From: Nitrospirae bacterium RBG_16_64_22
GTDB lineage: Bacteria; Nitrospirota; RBG-16-64-22
NCBI GenBank assembly: GCA_001803795.1
Contig: MHEK01000041.1
Coordinates: 1 to 33,725, forward strand
DNA length: 33,725 nucleotides
Reading direction: 5' to 3'
Below are positions 1 to 7,469 of the stretch, piece after piece. A model generated the notes under the pieces. That model made no database searches and was not told the DNA's origin. It was given only the letters and a program-made list of their open reading frames with translations. The position numbers were made by a program, and so were the translations under genes. The first letter of the stretch is position 1; each line of letters begins with the position of its first letter.

Positions 1-22
1 AGGGGACTTTTCCATCAACCTT

Positions 23-1438
23 CTAGAACCTGTAGCTGTACATCACCTGCGCGCTGGTCTGGCTGTGCGTGTTCGTCACGCCCGACCCGGCCGTTGCCTT
101 GACCTCCGGCGCGTACGAGAGCGCCGCGTCGACGCCCGACGACTTGTCGATGGCATATCCCGCGCCCAGCGTGTAGTGGTTCTTCACGATCGCCGGGAAG
201 AGCGCGTTCAGGTACGTGTCCGGAATCGGGTTGTTGCCGATGTTCGCCCCCGCCCGGACGGTGAACGGAGCTGACACCTTGTACCCGAGACCGACCATGA
301 AGACGTTCTGGTCCTTCCAGTTCTGGAACAATGTCGCGTCGACCGCGCTGCCGGCGAAACCCGCGGCAGCGGCGTTCGACTGCGTCGAGTCGGCCGTAAA
401 CGTCATCGCGAAGTTCTTCATCACGTTCTTCCAGTTGATCCACTTGTAGTCAGCCACGACGAGGAGCTCCTTCGTCGCCTGGAATGCGGCGCCCACGCCG
501 ATCGTCTGGGGCCACTCGAAGTTCTTGACCGCGATTTTCCCGGAGACGGGGATGGTCGTCGTCGCGCCGCCCATGACCACGTTGAACGTCGCCGTGGCTT
601 TGTCCGACTCGAGATCGCCGAGCGCCGTCTTGCTGTGGTACGCCGCGCCCAGCGAAAGCTGGTCGTTCACCTTGTGGACCCCGCCGACCTTCGCGGCCAC
701 ACCGTACCCGCGGGCCTCGCCGGTGAAGTCGCTGGAATTGGAGAAATCGAACCGGCCCCAGTTGAGGGCTGTGATCATCCCGGCCGCCATATAGCTTCCA
801 AACCCGTCAATCATGGTCCCGGAGACCGTTCCCGACGCCTGCGTGGCCGCCGGATTGAGCGTCTTCGGCATCATGTTCATGAACTGGGAACCGCTCATGG
901 GCATCTTGAGATCCAGCCCGGCCCACACGCCCTCGAGGCTCACGGCCACCTTCGTCTTCTTGTCCACTTCCATGACGAACGGGATCACCAGCCGGCCGAC
1001 GGAGAGCTCGGAGCGGGCCTTGTCGCCCGAACCCGCCGCCATGAACGAGTCGGCCGCGTACTCCGTCCCCATGCCGCCCTGGGCGTAAATCCCGAGGCCG
1101 TAGGCCATCATCCCGATGTTCTTGACGTACCCGATCCCAGGCATGATGAAGAGATCGGCCGATGACTTGACGTCAGGCATGCCGGTCATCTTGGCCGTCA
1201 CATTGGGCCCGAGGAACGACAGGGCCACGTCGAGCCGGTCGCCCTGGGCCCCGAGGCCGAGCGTTGCGGGATTGTTCATCATGCCGTACGTGCCGTTGTC
1301 ATACGCCATCGACGCGCCGCCCGCTCCCAAAGCGACCGGGCCGTACCCTTCGAGGTTCATGCCGTTCGTCGCGAAGGCCGGCGGCGCGACGAGCATGATT
1401 CCAAAAACTACTAACCCTAACCACTTCAGCGTCTTCAT
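23..1438 (-). CDS. OmpP1/FadL-family outer membrane transport protein
   Basis: The 471-residue product starts with a clear signal peptide (MKTLKWLGLVVFGIMLVAPP, cleaved after AFA). The mature N-terminus TNGMNLEGYGP resembles the N-terminal hatch of FadL/OmpP1 proteins, followed by ALGAGGASMAY and NNPATLG, typical early motifs of the family. The rest alternates short beta-strands and Gly/Asn turns and ends in an aromatic residue (YSYRF), as expected for an outer-membrane beta-barrel. Family members move hydrophobic compounds such as long-chain fatty acids across the outer membrane; the substrate here is unknown. I chose ATG 1438 because GGGGAGGGG lies just upstream and the signal peptide begins there. 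The open frame continues upstream to 1621, but that part overlaps a terminator-like hairpin and looks non-coding. It is the last gene of the minus-strand block and probably has its own promoter near 1694-1723. Confidence 0.9.
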   Translation of the reverse strand: MKTLKWLGLVVFGIMLVAPPAFATNGMNLEGYGPVALGAGGASMAYDNGTYGMMNNPATLGLGAQGDRLDVALSFLGPNVTAKMTGMPDVKSSADLFIMPGIGYVKNIGMMAYGLGIYAQGGMGTEYAADSFMAAGSGDKARSELSVGRLVIPFVMEVDKKTKVAVSLEGVWAGLDLKMPMSGSQFMNMMPKTLNPAATQASGTVSGTMIDGFGSYMAAGMITALNWGRFDFSNSSDFTGEARGYGVAAKVGGVHKVNDQLSLGAAYHSKTALGDLESDKATATFNVVMGGATTTIPVSGKIAVKNFEWPQTIGVGAAFQATKELLVVADYKWINWKNVMKNFAMTFTADSTQSNAAAAGFAGSAVDATLFQNWKDQNVFMVGLGYKVSAPFTVRAGANIGNNPIPDTYLNALFPAIVKNHYTLGAGYAIDKSSGVDAALSYAPEVKATAGSGVTNTHSQTSAQVMYSYRF

Positions 1439-1533
1439 GTTCCCCTCCCCCATGATTTCATCAACAACATCCCCCGGAAGGCTCTCCGGGGACACTGGAA
1501 TTCCGAAACCCGTCACCCTTCCCGTCACTCCGC

Positions 1534-1588
1534 AAAAAGAAAACGCCCTCCCGAACGGACCTTCTAGAGGTCCGGCCAGGAAGGCGTT
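1534..1588 (-). terminator. Intrinsic terminator or attenuator in the fadL leader
   Basis: Read on the minus strand, AACGCCTTCC (1588-1579) pairs with GGGAGGGCGTT (1552-1542) around an inner GGACCT/AGGTCC hairpin, and is followed at once by TTTTCTTTTT. This is a strong Rho-independent terminator shape. It lies about 160 bases after the GGDEF-like gene and about 95 bases before the porin start, downstream of a likely porin promoter. It could simply end the upstream transcript or act as an attenuator. An alternative hairpin, GGAAGG/CCTTCC (1599-1579), uses the same left arm and would exclude the terminator. Confidence 0.65.
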
Positions 1589-1693
1589 CATGACCTTCCA
1601 CGGTGGATCACCGCCAGCCATGAGCGGTGAGAGAGCGCATTGGGCCCTGAAATAATGATAAGCGGGCCGGCAAGAGCCACTCAGAGTGGGGGG

Positions 1694-1723
1694 TTTCTAT
1701 CAGGATGGGACGGCGTTTGTCAA
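1694..1723 (-). promoter_or_regulatory. Predicted sigma-70 promoter for the fadL-like gene
   Basis: On the minus strand a perfect TTGACA (1723-1718) is followed 18 bp later by TAGAAA (1699-1694). It lies in the gap between the GGDEF-like gene and the porin. A start near 1687 would give a leader of about 250 nt containing a 13-nt palindrome (CCACTCTGAGTGG) at its beginning and the terminator-like hairpin. The match is by pattern only. Confidence 0.5.
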
Positions 1724-1745
1724 GAAGATTTTCCCGCTCTGGCGG

Positions 1746-2774
1746 TCAGTCGCCCTCGCCGAATCCTCGAACCCCGCCCCCTTCGGCTCTAGCCAGCGAG
1801 AGGGCTTCGTCCGCTCGGCGAATGAGCGAGGACGTCGTCGCGGCGTCGTCCGGAAGGGTCGCGATCCCGAAGCTCACGATCAGCCGGTTCTTCTTCCGGC
1901 CGAAAGCGGGGTCTTCGGCGATCAGCCCGGAAAGCTTCTTCGCCGCCCGGAGAGCCGTGGCTTTGTCGGCTTCCGGGAGGAAGAGCCGAAAGACGCCGTT
2001 CCCGCCCGAGCACGCGACGTCGTATTCCCGGAGATTCGCCTCAACCAAGCGGGCCAGAGCGCGGATCAATCCATCCGGCGACGGTTCGCCCGCGGCTTCA
2101 AGCGTCGATTCGACGTTGTCGGGGGCCGCCACGACGACGGAAAGCGTCCTCTTGTACCGCATCGCCCGCTTGACCTCCCGGCGGAGGACGTCCCGGAACA
2201 CAGCCTCGTCAAAGAGCTGGCTCGTCGGATCGCGCCGCGCCAGGAGACGGATCGAGAGACCCAGGGCGATCACCCGCCCCGCGAGACGGAGGGACCCCTC
2301 GTCGGCCGCTGGAGAGATCGATCCCGCCGCCCCCTTCCGTCCCGATCCCAAAACCAGATCAAAGACGAGCAGTCCTCTGACATTTCCCTCCCAGGGCAGG
2401 GGAAGCAGGACAAGACCGCCTGAGACCGAGGGAGACCCCATTGAGGGAGCGAGCTCAAGAAAACCCTCCACGCCGTTTCCCGAGGCCGCCGCCCCCCGGT
2501 GCAGGAGCTGAAATTCCGGATGCAAGAGAAAAGCTTTTGTCTCGTCATCCAGCCTGATCGGGGTGAATGATTCGACGCGCGCGCTCCCGGCCGCCGCCGT
2601 CGGGACCATTCCCTCGTCCGTCCTGTCCGACAGAAACCCAACGGCGGCTTGCGCCTTGAGAACCCGAAAAAGAATATCGAGAGATGAGCGCAGGGCCTTT
2701 TGGGGATCGGCCGGCCATTCCAAGCCTCCCATGATTTCGATGATGGCGCCGATCCAGTCAGGAGTTTTCGGCAT
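1746..2774 (-). CDS. GAF-like / degenerate GGDEF-domain protein
   Basis: The protein has 342 residues. Residues about 1-170 look like a GAF-type sensory domain. From about 182 to 335 it follows the GGDEF (diguanylate cyclase) fold: the entry DPTSQLFDEAVFRDVLRRE matches the usual DxLTGLxNRRxF region, and the C-terminal VSFGIATLPDD and RRADEALSLARAEG match SxGIA and ADxALYxAK. The signature loop, however, reads GNGVF (258-262) where active enzymes have GG(D/E)EF, so the acidic residues needed for metal binding and catalysis are missing. It is probably not a working cyclase and may bind GTP or act by protein contacts. An AAGGG site precedes ATG 2774, and a good promoter sits at 2819-2847. Confidence 0.75.
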   Translation of the reverse strand: MPKTPDWIGAIIEIMGGLEWPADPQKALRSSLDILFRVLKAQAAVGFLSDRTDEGMVPTAAAGSARVESFTPIRLDDETKAFLLHPEFQLLHRGAAASGNGVEGFLELAPSMGSPSVSGGLVLLPLPWEGNVRGLLVFDLVLGSGRKGAAGSISPAADEGSLRLAGRVIALGLSIRLLARRDPTSQLFDEAVFRDVLRREVKRAMRYKRTLSVVVAAPDNVESTLEAAGEPSPDGLIRALARLVEANLREYDVACSGGNGVFRLFLPEADKATALRAAKKLSGLIAEDPAFGRKKNRLIVSFGIATLPDDAATTSSLIRRADEALSLARAEGGGVRGFGEGD

Positions 2775-2818
2775 ATCCAGCCCTTGATATTGACTGCCGA
2801 TCAGAATCCGGCAGGAAA

Positions 2819-2847
2819 AGTATAGGCCGCCCGCCGGATCGTGTAAA
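2819..2847 (-). promoter_or_regulatory. Predicted sigma-70 promoter for the GGDEF-like gene
   Basis: On the minus strand TTTACA (2847-2842), a 17-bp spacer and TATACT (2824-2819) give five of six matches in each box with ideal spacing. It is in the 94-bp gap between the PPDK-regulator stop and the ATG at 2774. Confidence 0.6.
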
Positions 2848-2868
2848 GGCGGCTATCTTCCCGTGCGC

Positions 2869-3723
2869 CTATCTTCCCGGAAACGCGGGAAGACCGTTCT
2901 TGGCCGGATGCCGGTGGCGATGAAGAGTGAGGATTTCGCTCGCGACCTCCTCAACCGCCTTTCGCGTGACCTCCAGACGGGTCCAGTCGCAGTGAGTTCT
3001 CAAGACATCTTCATAGTGGGCCAAATCGCCCTCTATCGATTCCGCGTCGGCATAGCCCGAGAGCCCGGCCCGACCGAACCGGTCCAGGCGTTCGCGTCTC
3101 AGATCGCCCAGGCGGACCGGTTCGATCATCAGCGCGTAAACCCGCGAAGGATCGATCGTGTTCAGCATGGCCGGAGGCTCGATTCCTCGCACGATCGGGA
3201 CGTTTCCGACCTTGAGGCCCGCCTGATTGGCCAGATAGATCGACAGCGGCGTCTTGGAGGTGCGCGATACGCCCACGAGAACGACGTCCGCGGCGCCAAG
3301 CGTCGCGGTATTCCGGCCGTCATCGTGCTGGACCGTGAACTCGATCGCCTCGATCCAGCGGAAGTACGACGAGTTGACCCTGTGCAGGAGCCCCGGGACC
3401 CCGCCCGGGACCGTCTCCAGGTATTCGGAGAGACCGAAGAGCAAGGAACCGATGATGTCGACCGCCGGCACGCCCGCCGCCGCCGCTTCGCGCGAGATCT
3501 CCTCGCGCAATTCCATCGAGACGATCGTGTGGACGATCATCCCTCCTTCCTCGCGGGCGCGCCGGGCCACGTCCCGGATTCCTTCGACGGTTCGCACGTT
3601 CGCCACGCGCTCGATCGCGACGCGCCTCCCGGGGAACTGCTGGAGGGCCGCTCGCGTCACCCTCTCGACCGTCTCCCCCGTGGCGTCCGAGACGACGAAA
3701 ACCATGTACTCGCGTTCGCCCAC
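2869..3723 (-). CDS. Pyruvate, phosphate dikinase / PEP synthase regulatory protein (DUF299 family)
   Basis: Proteins of this family are bifunctional: they inactivate PPDK or PEP synthase by ADP-dependent phosphorylation of a threonine and reactivate it by Pi-dependent phosphorolysis. They therefore set flux between pyruvate and phosphoenolpyruvate in the cytoplasm. The N-terminus MVFVVSDATGETVE and the nucleotide-binding P-loop GVSRTSKTPLS (mid-protein) are hallmark motifs, and the 284-residue length is normal. I chose GTG 3723 because GGAGGGGG lies six bases upstream; ATG 3705, six codons later, also fits but has no such site. Whether the target in this organism is PPDK or PEP synthase cannot be told because neither gene is in the window. 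Upstream lies a 137-bp short-tandem inverted repeat that separates it from the previous gene. Confidence 0.9.
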   Translation of the reverse strand: MGEREYMVFVVSDATGETVERVTRAALQQFPGRRVAIERVANVRTVEGIRDVARRAREEGGMIVHTIVSMELREEISREAAAAGVPAVDIIGSLLFGLSEYLETVPGGVPGLLHRVNSSYFRWIEAIEFTVQHDDGRNTATLGAADVVLVGVSRTSKTPLSIYLANQAGLKVGNVPIVRGIEPPAMLNTIDPSRVYALMIEPVRLGDLRRERLDRFGRAGLSGYADAESIEGDLAHYEDVLRTHCDWTRLEVTRKAVEEVASEILTLHRHRHPAKNGLPAFPGR

Positions 3724-3741
3724 GCAGGACCCCCTCCACTT

Positions 3742-3878
3742 GTTCGTAGGGACAGAGGCACAAAGGGGCAAAGGGGCAGAGGGACAGACAGAAGCCCCAC
3801 GCTCCCTTCTCTGCATTTGTGCCTCTGTGCCTCTGTGCCTCTGTGTCCCTGTGCCTCTGTCCCTCTGCCTCTACGAAC
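3742..3878. repeat. Intergenic inverted repeat built of about 8-bp tandem units (TGTGCCTC)
   Basis: The outer ends GTTCGTAG (3742-3749) and CTACGAAC (3871-3878) are exact inverted copies. The right arm contains several near-perfect copies of TGTGCCTC; the left arm carries degenerate copies of the reverse complement (GACAGAGGCA, AAAGGGGCA). The element fills the gap between the small-protein gene and the PPDK regulator, and the stop codon of the former lies within its outer end. No ORF with coding signs is inside it. Confidence 0.85.
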
Positions 3879-4119
3879 CCTTCAGGTCCTCGTCGTTGAA
3901 GTAGAACGAGGAGTCGACGAACTTTTCGACGGAAGGAGCGGACGCCTCGTCCATGCCCCGGATCTCGCTGACGGCCGCGATCGGGACCGCCACCCACTGC
4001 ATTTCCGTCTTCAAGTGCACGGTCTCCTCCGACACCTCGATCAAGACGCCCCGATACGTGATGCCCGACGCCACCACCTCGACTTCCTTTCCCTGAAGAG
4101 CGTAGATCTTGTCGATCAT
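3871..4119 (-). CDS. Small protein of unknown function, possible Sm/SH3-like barrel
   Basis: The 82-residue product begins MIDKIYALQGKEVEVV. The first 55 residues alternate hydrophobic strands and turns (VEVVASGITYRGVLIEVS, then VHLKTEMQWVAVPIAAVSEI), which recalls a small five-stranded Sm-like or SH3-like barrel. This is only a fold impression; I do not recognise the family. A strong GGGAGGGGAG site precedes the ATG. The start overlaps the MATE stop by ATGA, so the two are translationally coupled. The last codons and stop run into the outer end of the 3742-3878 inverted repeat, so the C-terminus may have been changed when the repeat arrived. Confidence 0.7.
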   Translation of the reverse strand: MIDKIYALQGKEVEVVASGITYRGVLIEVSEETVHLKTEMQWVAVPIAAVSEIRGMDEASAPSVEKFVDSSFYFNDEDLKGS

Positions 4120-5495
4120 CTCTCCCCTCCCTGGCTTGGCAAGCCCAGCGAAACCTTCGTGACCAGACCGCGCCGCGAAAGCCGGCGGACGATGAGAGCG
4201 GTCCGGACGGTCCAGTCGACGATCATCGCGCTCCAGACGGCGGCGATCGGCGCTCCCGCGAAAGCGGCGGCCGCCGCGGCCGGAATCCGGACGCCCCACA
4301 TTCCCCCAATGGTGACAATCAGATTATACCTTGTATCTCCCGATCCGCGAAGGGCCGCGGCCAAAAGCAGGGTCAGGGCCAGCGGGACCTGGAGCAGGGC
4401 CACGATCCGAAGATAGAGGATGCCGGGTTCGAGGACGCCGGCGTCGTCCGTAAACGCGCGGATCAGGGGGCCGGGAACGGAGAAGAAGACGACCCCCATC
4501 AAGGCCATGAACGCCACGGCCAGCCATGCCCCTTCCCTCATGACGGCGTTCGCCCGCCTCGCGCGGCCGCCCCCCAGCGCCTGACCCACGAGAGTCGTGA
4601 CGGCGAGTCCCGCGCCAAGGGCCGGCATGAACGAGAAGGCCTCGATCGCGAGACCCACCTGGTGGGCGGCGTATACCGACGTCCCGTACAAGAGGACGAT
4701 CTTCGCGTACGTCATTTGGCCAACTTGCTGAAGGAGGCGGTCGAAGAAAACCGGCAGGCCGACGCGGAACGTCTCCCGGATCATCCCTCCCGATCCCCCG
4801 CGCCACCGGATGAGCCCTCCCTTGAGCGCCAGGACAAAGAGGAACACCGCGGCCGCACCGTCCGAGAGAACGACCGCCAGCGCCGCGCCCCGGACGCCCA
4901 TCGGCTCTATCGTTCCGACGCCGTAGATGAGAGGGATGGCGATAGCGACATGAAGGAGATTCGCCCCGGCGTACGCGATCAGCGGAACGCGCGTGTTCCC
5001 CGCGCCGTGGAAGACAGCCGCCAGGACGGACAAGGCGGCCGTAATGGGGAAGAAGAGGAACAGGAGGCCCAGGTAAGCGGCGGCGAGGTCGACGACGTCG
5101 GGGGCCGCCCCCATCAGACGGGCGACCCACGTCCTCCCAAGGAGCCCCAGGATGGCCAGGACCGCTGCAATCCCGATCCCCGCCGCGAGAAGACGGCCCG
5201 CGACGCCGGCCGCCCGGTCCGGGTCCTTCGCGCCGCGCAGGTGCGCCGTGACGACGGTCGTCCCCGCCGAGATTCCCCAGAGGGCCGTCGTCCAGAGAAA
5301 AACGTGGAGCTGTCCGACGCCCACGCCCGCGATCGCCGAAGCCCCGAGGCGGCCGACAAGGAAGACATCGAGAATCCCGCCCAGCCGGAGGAAAAGGTGA
5401 GAGAGGACGGCCGGCCACGCCAACTTCGCGATGTGGCGGCGAACGCGGCCGGTGTGAAAGAGAGGAGAAAGAAAGGACCCGCGGCGCCGGCTCAC
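4116..5495 (-). CDS. MATE-family multidrug/metabolite efflux transporter
   Basis: The 459-residue protein shows about 12 hydrophobic membrane segments in two similar halves. Family motifs include AWPAVLSHLFLRLGGILDVF in helix 1 and GVGQLHVFLWTTALWGISAG near helix 2, with FHGAGNTRVPL and LRGSGDTRYN at matching positions in the two halves. MATE proteins export drugs or metabolites across the inner membrane using a Na+ or H+ gradient; the substrate here is unknown. The start is GTG 5495, overlapping the anti-sigma stop in GTGA; the open frame upstream belongs to the anti-sigma gene read in another frame. Co-transcription with the ECF sigma/anti-sigma pair suggests it is made with that stress response. 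Confidence 0.88.
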   Translation of the reverse strand: MSRRRGSFLSPLFHTGRVRRHIAKLAWPAVLSHLFLRLGGILDVFLVGRLGASAIAGVGVGQLHVFLWTTALWGISAGTTVVTAHLRGAKDPDRAAGVAGRLLAAGIGIAAVLAILGLLGRTWVARLMGAAPDVVDLAAAYLGLLFLFFPITAALSVLAAVFHGAGNTRVPLIAYAGANLLHVAIAIPLIYGVGTIEPMGVRGAALAVVLSDGAAAVFLFVLALKGGLIRWRGGSGGMIRETFRVGLPVFFDRLLQQVGQMTYAKIVLLYGTSVYAAHQVGLAIEAFSFMPALGAGLAVTTLVGQALGGGRARRANAVMREGAWLAVAFMALMGVVFFSVPGPLIRAFTDDAGVLEPGILYLRIVALLQVPLALTLLLAAALRGSGDTRYNLIVTIGGMWGVRIPAAAAAAFAGAPIAAVWSAMIVDWTVRTALIVRRLSRRGLVTKVSLGLPSQGGER

Positions 5496-6316
5496 CGGTC
5501 GGCCGCGGCAACCGTGACGATCTCGCGCATGCGTTCGTGTGGAAGATCGGAGACGGCCCAGCAGACCCCGCCGCGGGCGTCTTTCCAGGAGACGGCGTTC
5601 CGGCCCTTGACGCGGACGGGCTTCCATCCCTCGCGCCCGATTCCATCGGCGCCCTGCTCGATCATCCCCGACGGCGGGATGAAGAGCGTCACCGGCTGGC
5701 CCTCGACCTCGTAGAGGACGGCCCCGTGCCCCTGGGTCAGAAGGCGGCACATCTGGGCGCCCACCATGCGGCCTCCCTTCGGGCGAAGGTCGGGCACGGG
5801 GACGGGAGAGCCGGCGGCCGCGGAAAGCCACGCGGCCGCGGACTTCGGATCGGACTCGCGGATCCCAAGGTCCAATCCCTTCGCGAACCGCGCGTGCTCG
5901 TCCACGAGCGCCTCCGCCAGGACCGGCTCCACGCCGGACCTGGACCAAACGAGGGTCCCCGCGATCGCGAGAAACCCGATCGCCGCCGCCGCCAGCCACC
6001 CGCTGAATACCCGAGGGGCTCCGCCGCCGGCGATCCGGCTCGACCTGCCGGTCCTTTGCTCCGGAAGGACCGCCGCCGCGGGACGCGCGGCGTCATCGCC
6101 CGGCAGGGAGGCACGGACGCGCTCGGCGAACCCGTATGGGAGCGCCACATCCGCGCATCGCGACCGGACGAGCCTCTTGAGGTCCCGTTCTCTCTCTTCC
6201 GTCGAGCGGCAGGACGGGCATGCGTGAAGATGCTCCGAAAGACGGGCCGATTCTTCCAGCGGGAGTTCGCGGTCGACAAAAGCTGTGATTTGTTCCTGGA
6301 TTTCGCGGCAGTCCAT
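5492..6316 (-). CDS. Transmembrane zinc-finger (ZAS/HC2) anti-sigma factor
   Basis: The 274-residue protein has an N-terminal zinc anti-sigma domain: Cys3 followed by His29-x3-Cys33-x2-Cys36 (motif HLHACPSC). A single membrane segment lies at about 103-125 (GWLAAAAIGFLAIAGTLVW), leaving a C-terminal domain of about 150 residues outside the cytoplasm. The cytoplasmic ZAS domain should hold the neighbouring ECF sigma inactive. RsrA, partner of the related SigR, uses the same Cys/His motif as a thiol redox switch but is soluble, so the membrane anchor is a difference. I chose ATG 6316 (GAGG six bases upstream, family-like N-terminus MDCREI); GTG 6328 overlaps the sigma stop and is possible. The stop overlaps the MATE start in GTGA. 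Confidence 0.85.
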   Translation of the reverse strand: MDCREIQEQITAFVDRELPLEESARLSEHLHACPSCRSTEERERDLKRLVRSRCADVALPYGFAERVRASLPGDDAARPAAAVLPEQRTGRSSRIAGGGAPRVFSGWLAAAAIGFLAIAGTLVWSRSGVEPVLAEALVDEHARFAKGLDLGIRESDPKSAAAWLSAAAGSPVPVPDLRPKGGRMVGAQMCRLLTQGHGAVLYEVEGQPVTLFIPPSGMIEQGADGIGREGWKPVRVKGRNAVSWKDARGGVCWAVSDLPHERMREIVTVAAADR

Positions 6317-6324
6317 CCCCAACC

Positions 6325-6918
6325 TCACGCGCCCGCCGAGAGAGCGCGGACCGGCTTCGCCCGCCTGCGCCTGAGAAGGAACTCGCGCAGGGCGCGCCGG
6401 CCCCGGTGAATCCGGGACATGACCGTCCCGACCGGGACCTGCGTCATCTCGGCGATCTCCTTATACGAGAACTCTTCCACGTCGCACAGAAGAACGGCCG
6501 CCCGGAACTCCGGTGGAAGCGCCCGGAGTCCTTCCTTCAGGTCGCCGTCCAGCATCCCGGCGGAAACCACTTCCTCCGGCGTCGCCGGAAGAGACACGAT
6601 CGCCTGGTCAGCCCGGCTTTCCAGCGTACCCATCGTCGTCTCGTCCAAATCCACCTGCTGGGGCCCGCGAACGCGCTTCCGGTACTCGTTCACGAACGTG
6701 TTCATGAGGATTCGGAAGAGCCAGGCCCGGCAGTTCGTCCCCGGCTCGAAAGAATCGAAGAAGCGGAACGCCCGGAGGACCGTCTCCTGAACGAGATCCT
6801 GGGCATCGGCATCGTTCCCCGTGAGACGAAGCGCCGTCCGGTAGAGCGGCCCCAGGTGCACAAGAGCCTCGGCCTCAAACCGCTCGGAGCGCGACGGAGA
6901 AGCGGACGGATTCGTCAA
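6325..6918 (-). CDS. ECF RNA polymerase sigma factor, SigR-like
   Basis: The protein has 197 residues. Region 2 reads LRLTGNDADAQDLVQETVLRAF, GTNCRAWLFRILMNTFVNEY and RKRVRGPQ, close to actinobacterial SigR and its relatives. Region 4 is ALPPEFRAAVLLCDVEEFSY followed by KEIAEMTQVPVGTVMSRIHR. It directs RNA polymerase to stress promoters when released from the anti-sigma factor encoded directly downstream. I chose TTG 6918 (GAGGGAG upstream); TTG 6948 would lie at or upstream of the predicted transcription start. A GGGAAT-N18-GTT promoter is directly upstream, implying autoregulation. Confidence 0.88.
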   Translation of the reverse strand: MTNPSASPSRSERFEAEALVHLGPLYRTALRLTGNDADAQDLVQETVLRAFRFFDSFEPGTNCRAWLFRILMNTFVNEYRKRVRGPQQVDLDETTMGTLESRADQAIVSLPATPEEVVSAGMLDGDLKEGLRALPPEFRAAVLLCDVEEFSYKEIAEMTQVPVGTVMSRIHRGRRALREFLLRRRRAKPVRALSAGA

Positions 6919-6955
6919 TTGAAAACTCCCTCGATCGTCCGCCCACAAATCCTAG

Positions 6956-6982
6956 AACCGGACGGCCGGCGGAAAAATTCCC
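6956..6982 (-). promoter_or_regulatory. SigR-type ECF promoter (GGGAAT-N18-GTT) before the sigma gene
   Basis: Minus-strand GGGAAT (6982-6977) and GTT (6958-6956) are separated by exactly 18 bp. This is the published consensus for SigR (GGGAAT-N18-GTT). The site lies in the 77-bp gap between osmC-like and the sigma start, the place expected for an autoregulatory promoter, and points at a sigma that looks SigR-like by sequence. Confidence 0.6.
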
Positions 6983-6995
6983 GCTTATAGCTGCC

Positions 6996-7424
6996 TCAGC
7001 CGGGACGGGTCTCGACCTTGATGTCGATCGGGACGGCCTTCCTCAGCATCCCGCCCACCGAACAGTACTTCTCCTGCGAAAGCTCGACCGACCTCCGCGC
7101 GGCTTCCTCGGACAGATCGCGGCCGAAGAAAACGAACCGGACCTCGATCTTCGAGTAGACCCTCGGATGGTCCGCAACCCGCGTCCCCTTGAGGTGAATC
7201 GAGAACCGCGCGACGTCCTGCTTCTTCTTCCGCATGATCGAGACCGCATCCATGGCCGTGCACGTCCCGAACGAAATCAAGAGGAGCGCCATCGGCTTGA
7301 ATCCGGCCCCTTCTCCGCCGTGCTCCGGGGCCGCGTCCATGACAACCTCGCGGCCCTCGGCGTCCCGGCCGATGAACTTCATCCCGGAATCCAGGCTCAC
7401 GTCGACTTCAACGATCTCGTCCAT
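6996..7424 (-). CDS. OsmC-family protein (thiol peroxidase-like)
   Basis: The 142-residue length is normal for OsmC/Ohr/YhfA proteins. The two redox cysteines sit in the family contexts: one in LLISFGTCTAMD (mid-protein) and the other in QEKYCSVGGML near the C-terminus. OsmC proteins reduce organic hydroperoxides using this Cys pair; the YhfA-like branch is less well characterised. GGAGGGATC precedes ATG 7424. It lies 45 bp after the doxX-like gene and immediately before the SigR-type promoter, suggesting a redox-stress neighbourhood. Confidence 0.85.
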   Translation of the reverse strand: MDEIVEVDVSLDSGMKFIGRDAEGREVVMDAAPEHGGEGAGFKPMALLLISFGTCTAMDAVSIMRKKKQDVARFSIHLKGTRVADHPRVYSKIEVRFVFFGRDLSEEAARRSVELSQEKYCSVGGMLRKAVPIDIKVETRPG

Positions 7425-7469
7425 GATCCCTCCGGCGCTCGGAACGCGGACTCCGATGCGGAAATCCCT

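Noticed and set aside
1439-1621. N-terminal extension of the porin to ATG 1621
   Set aside because: It would place about 60 residues before a textbook signal peptide and would read through a terminator-like hairpin, and ATG 1621 has no ribosome-binding site.
3742-3878. CRISPR array
   Set aside because: The units are about 8 bp with no spacers, arranged head to head. No cas genes are in the window.
2863-4416. 517-residue plus-strand open frame across the PPDK regulator and the tandem-unit repeat
   Set aside because: Arg/Asp-rich shadow that reads straight through the short tandem repeat; the minus strand has three supported genes there.
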